From Pedobacter ginsengisoli (lineage in GTDB: Bacteria > Bacteroidota > Bacteroidia > Sphingobacteriales > Sphingobacteriaceae): 64,000 nt of DNA. This document shows, in pieces, positions 61,394 to 64,000 of the stretch. Position numbers and translations under genes: made by a program. Under the pieces are notes generated by a model. It did not search any database. It saw only the letters and a list, made by a program, of their open reading frames with translations, and was not told the DNA's origin. Every line of letters begins with the position of its first letter. The stretch's first letter is position 1. The stretch lies in contig NZ_JASSYX010000004.1 of the NCBI RefSeq assembly GCF_030244015.1, positions 62,001-126,000 on the forward strand. The letters are read 5' to 3'.

Positions 61394-64000
61394 TTAAAAA
61401 GTAATATTTAAGCCTATAGAGTATGACCGCTGAAATGGATAACTCTTTCCCGGGCCCCAACCATTGAATCCATCCGATGAGATTTCAGGATCAAATCCAC
61501 TAATGATTTTATCTTTTTCAAATAAATTCTGTCCGGTAAAATAAATACTTGCTGATCGAAACAATGTCTTCTCCAATAAAGTTGATGGCAAACTATAAGA
61601 CAGGGTCAATTGTTTCATTCTTAGGTAAGCGAAATTCTGTAGGTACCTATCCGAATTTTCATAATTAAACCCTCCCTGGCTACCTAAAACCCTTGGCCAG
61701 TACCCACCTTTATTGATCTCAGTCCAATAGTTTAAATGATTAATTTGAGGGGTTCCACTTTCATCCGGCCAAAATAATCCGCCATATAATGCCATATCTC
61801 TTTTGCCTACACCTTGCATGAATACATCGATAGAAAAGCCCTTCCACTCAGCACCCAGATTAATTCCAAAAGTATATCTCGGCGTATTATTTCCTATGAC
61901 TACTAAATCACCCGGATTATTTACCGTTCCAGTACCTCTGTCAATAATTCCATTTCCATCCTGATCTCGGTACCATACATCACCCCCCGCAATAGGCAGC
62001 CCTGTTCTATTAGAATAATTTAACCCTGATGATTTATATTGAGCGTTAGATTCAAACAACCCATTGGTTTTAAAACCCCATATTTCACCTATTTTTTGTC
62101 CCTCATAGAAAGCCGCTGATAAACTTTTGGTTGGGTTATTATATTTTGTTATTTCTGCCTGTGAATCTCCAATATTGAAGCCTAAGTTATAGTTTACCTC
62201 ACCTACTTTATGTCTCCACGAAGCTTCCAATTCCCATCCTTTCGTAACTGATTCTACCGCATTAGCTCTTGGTGCACCAGTACCTAAAGTTGCAGGAATT
62301 GCTAAACCTGGTCCAAGCTGATCTTTAACCCGTCTTTGAAAATAATCAAATGAAAACCGTAGTCTGGAAGCAAACATTTCTGCATCTACTCCTATATTAC
62401 TGGAAATTGCCGTTTCCCAAGTCAATGTACTACTTACCAATAAAGGATTACGCACCGAAAGCGGGCGATCGCTGCCTAAAATAGCGCCTGGTCTGAAAGA
62501 TCCTAATGTAGGAAGATAAGAGAAGTTCAGACTGTTGGAAGTTTCATCATTTACGGATTGATTTCCTAACTCCCCATAAGAACCTCTAATTTTAAATTCT
62601 GAAACGATAGGTTTCAACGCCTGGAAGAAAGGCTCTTGAGAAACCCTCCATCCAGCCGACACGGAAGGGAAGAAACCCCATCTGTCTGCTTTAGGAAAAC
62701 GAGAAGTAGCATCATAACGACCGTTAAATTCGAATAAATATCTATCCATGAAGATATAATTCAAGCGATAAAAGTACCCTTGTAACGCCCAGGCCGTACT
62801 TCTTTCTGAGGCAACAGGTGTACCTGTTGTAAGGTTTAGAGATGGAAGTTCGTCAGTAAGAAGATTCTGATTACTTGAACTCGTAAAATGGAACCGCTTC
62901 CGTTCCTCATTGTATCCTAATGTAGCTTTCAAATAATGTTTTTCCAGAAATTTCTTTTCATATTCTCCATGAACATTAATGGCATAGTAGTCATTTCTGG
63001 TATTATCTAAGAATACTCCTGTTGGAGTAGTATGAACGGTACTGCTAGCTGACAACTCACTCGGCCCTTCATAGCGTTCCACTTTTTTCTTATGCTGCTT
63101 CCTTTCATTATAAAAACTATTATAAGAATATGAACCTCTTACCTGAAACCCTTCAAAAGGTTTTAATGTAGTTCCAAGAGTTATCCACGAATCTGTTGCC
63201 GCACGCTTATCTCTTCCTCCATCTTTTAAGAGAGCCAGAGGAGACTCTGTATTGGTCCCATCGGGGTTAAAAAGGGGAAGAAAAGGGCTTTTTCTAGTAA
63301 GATCATGCCATAAAGTCCCTACACCACTATAAGTATATACATTATCTTGTCGTGTACTGGTTAAAACGGTATTTACATCAAATTTCAACCAATTCGTTGC
63401 TTCAATATCCATTTTCCCCCTGATGTTTGAACGGCTGTAGCTATCATTACCATACTTCAAAATCCCATCCTGACCCAGTAAACCCGCCGATAAATAATAA
63501 GATATATCTTTATTACTGCCACTCAACGAGACATTATTCGACCTCATTGGACTGGTTTTCTTAAAAATAGCATCAAACCAATCGGTATTGGCAAAATAAA
63601 GGTACTTGGTAGGATCATTCGGATTAATTATTGCCGATGGGTTATTGGCAGGATCATTATAATGTGCCAGTAAAAGCGCTTTTGTTTTTGCATCAAAAGG
63701 AGGACCCTCTCCAAGATTCTTTGCTTTTTCCTCTCTGAACTGGATATTCTCGCGAGAGTCAACAAGATCCGGAATTTCTGTAGGTTTATTTAAGGAATAG
63801 TTTGTACTGTAGGAGACGTTTAATTTCTGTCCTTTTTTTGCGGATTTAGTAGTGATAAGTACCACTCCAAAAGCAGCTCTGGAGCCATATACAGCAGCAG
63901 CCGAGGCGTCTTTTAATACAGAAACGCTTTCTACCTCACTTGGATTAAGCAAATTAGGATTCATCTCTACTCCGTCAACAAGGACCAATGGACCTCCGCC
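61394..64000 (-). CDS. SusC-type TonB-dependent receptor (5' end outside window)
   Basis: The last 869 or so residues of a SusC receptor; the frame is open through base 64000, so signal peptide, regulatory domain and start lie beyond. The visible N-terminal part is the plug (VLVDGVEMNPNLLNPSEVES, then YGSRAAFGVVLITTKSA), followed by the beta-barrel ending in SYSIGLNITF, a normal terminal phenylalanine. It precedes susD by 29 bases in the same transcript. Whether it has an STN domain cannot be seen. Confidence 0.93.
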   Translation of the reverse strand, partial: GGGPLVLVDGVEMNPNLLNPSEVESVSVLKDASAAAVYGSRAAFGVVLITTKSAKKGQKLNVSYSTNYSLNKPTEIPDLVDSRENIQFREEKAKNLGEGPPFDAKTKALLLAHYNDPANNPSAIINPNDPTKYLYFANTDWFDAIFKKTSPMRSNNVSLSGSNKDISYYLSAGLLGQDGILKYGNDSYSRSNIRGKMDIEATNWLKFDVNTVLTSTRQDNVYTYSGVGTLWHDLTRKSPFLPLFNPDGTNTESPLALLKDGGRDKRAATDSWITLGTTLKPFEGFQVRGSYSYNSFYNERKQHKKKVERYEGPSELSASSTVHTTPTGVFLDNTRNDYYAINVHGEYEKKFLEKHYLKATLGYNEERKRFHFTSSSNQNLLTDELPSLNLTTGTPVASERSTAWALQGYFYRLNYIFMDRYLFEFNGRYDATSRFPKADRWGFFPSVSAGWRVSQEPFFQALKPIVSEFKIRGSYGELGNQSVNDETSNSLNFSYLPTLGSFRPGAILGSDRPLSVRNPLLVSSTLTWETAISSNIGVDAEMFASRLRFSFDYFQRRVKDQLGPGLAIPATLGTGAPRANAVESVTKGWELEASWRHKVGEVNYNLGFNIGDSQAEITKYNNPTKSLSAAFYEGQKIGEIWGFKTNGLFESNAQYKSSGLNYSNRTGLPIAGGDVWYRDQDGNGIIDRGTGTVNNPGDLVVIGNNTPRYTFGINLGAEWKGFSIDVFMQGVGKRDMALYGGLFWPDESGTPQINHLNYWTEINKGGYWPRVLGSQGGFNYENSDRYLQNFAYLRMKQLTLSYSLPSTLLEKTLFRSASIYFTGQNLFEKDKIISGFDPEISSDGFNGWGPGKSYPFQRSYSIGLNITF

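Overview
The window looks like chromosome of a Bacteroidota bacterium, most likely a Sphingobacteriaceae member such as Pedobacter. The reasons are three SusC/TonB-dependent receptor genes, two SusD lipoproteins, a Bacteroidota-type ECF sigma/FecR/SusC(STN)/SusD signalling locus, small families typical of the phylum (DUF1599, BT_3928-like DoxX, CdaA next to FolP, GH3 next to LptB), and promoter-like TAnnTTTG boxes. Genus assignment is inference. No tRNA, rRNA, CRISPR array, transposase or prophage gene was seen.

Layout. 1-4255: a five-gene operon with the tail of a Gfo/Idh/MocA oxidoreductase, a DUF1080 protein, an MFS permease and two exported TIM-barrel isomerase-like proteins; it resembles 3-keto-glycoside degradation clusters. 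4440-10836: housekeeping and wall genes (asd, a PBP4-type carboxypeptidase, a membrane protein, GH20 hexosaminidase, truA from a TTG start, DoxX). 10840-14107 (minus): DUF1599, BT_3928-like DoxX, orphan OppB-type permease and shikimate kinase, divergent from folP and cdaA. 15827-22614: PhyH oxygenase, a small hydrophilic protein, a YbbA/YbbP-like ABC system divergent from a TesA-like esterase, and a sorbosone-dehydrogenase-like lipoprotein. 22615-23826: an unusual mirrored array of 11-bp units around a 26-bp hairpin, followed by an orphan gene. 23928-28599: bacilliredoxin, and an operon of a 6-bladed propeller protein with an outer-membrane beta-barrel protein. 28872-40510: ahcY, pdxJ, gcvP, yceI, a response regulator, an MBL hydrolase, recJ-lptB, a GH3 protein and a CBS protein. 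40598-46594: M13 peptidase, metallophosphoesterase, sterol-desaturase-like protein, alpha/beta hydrolase, pirin.

46680-53496 (minus) is a complete transenvelope regulated uptake locus: ECF sigma, FecR, SusC with an N-terminal STN domain, SusD. 53588-64000 looks like glycan and sialic-acid related material: a HisD-family dehydrogenase that appears HpsN-like rather than histidine-biosynthetic, overlapping a degenerate sialidase-fold protein; a DUF6265 protein; a second 11-bp-repeat palindrome; a small HEXXH membrane protein; a convincing GH33 sialidase; and a convergent SusD/SusC pair whose SusC runs off the window end.

The most unusual structure is the 22808-22974 array: seven degenerate 11-bp units (TGNGTNCGNNN) on the left mirrored by seven on the right, directly upstream of a 272-aa protein of no recognised family. 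Known, seen and inferred statements are kept apart in each entry.
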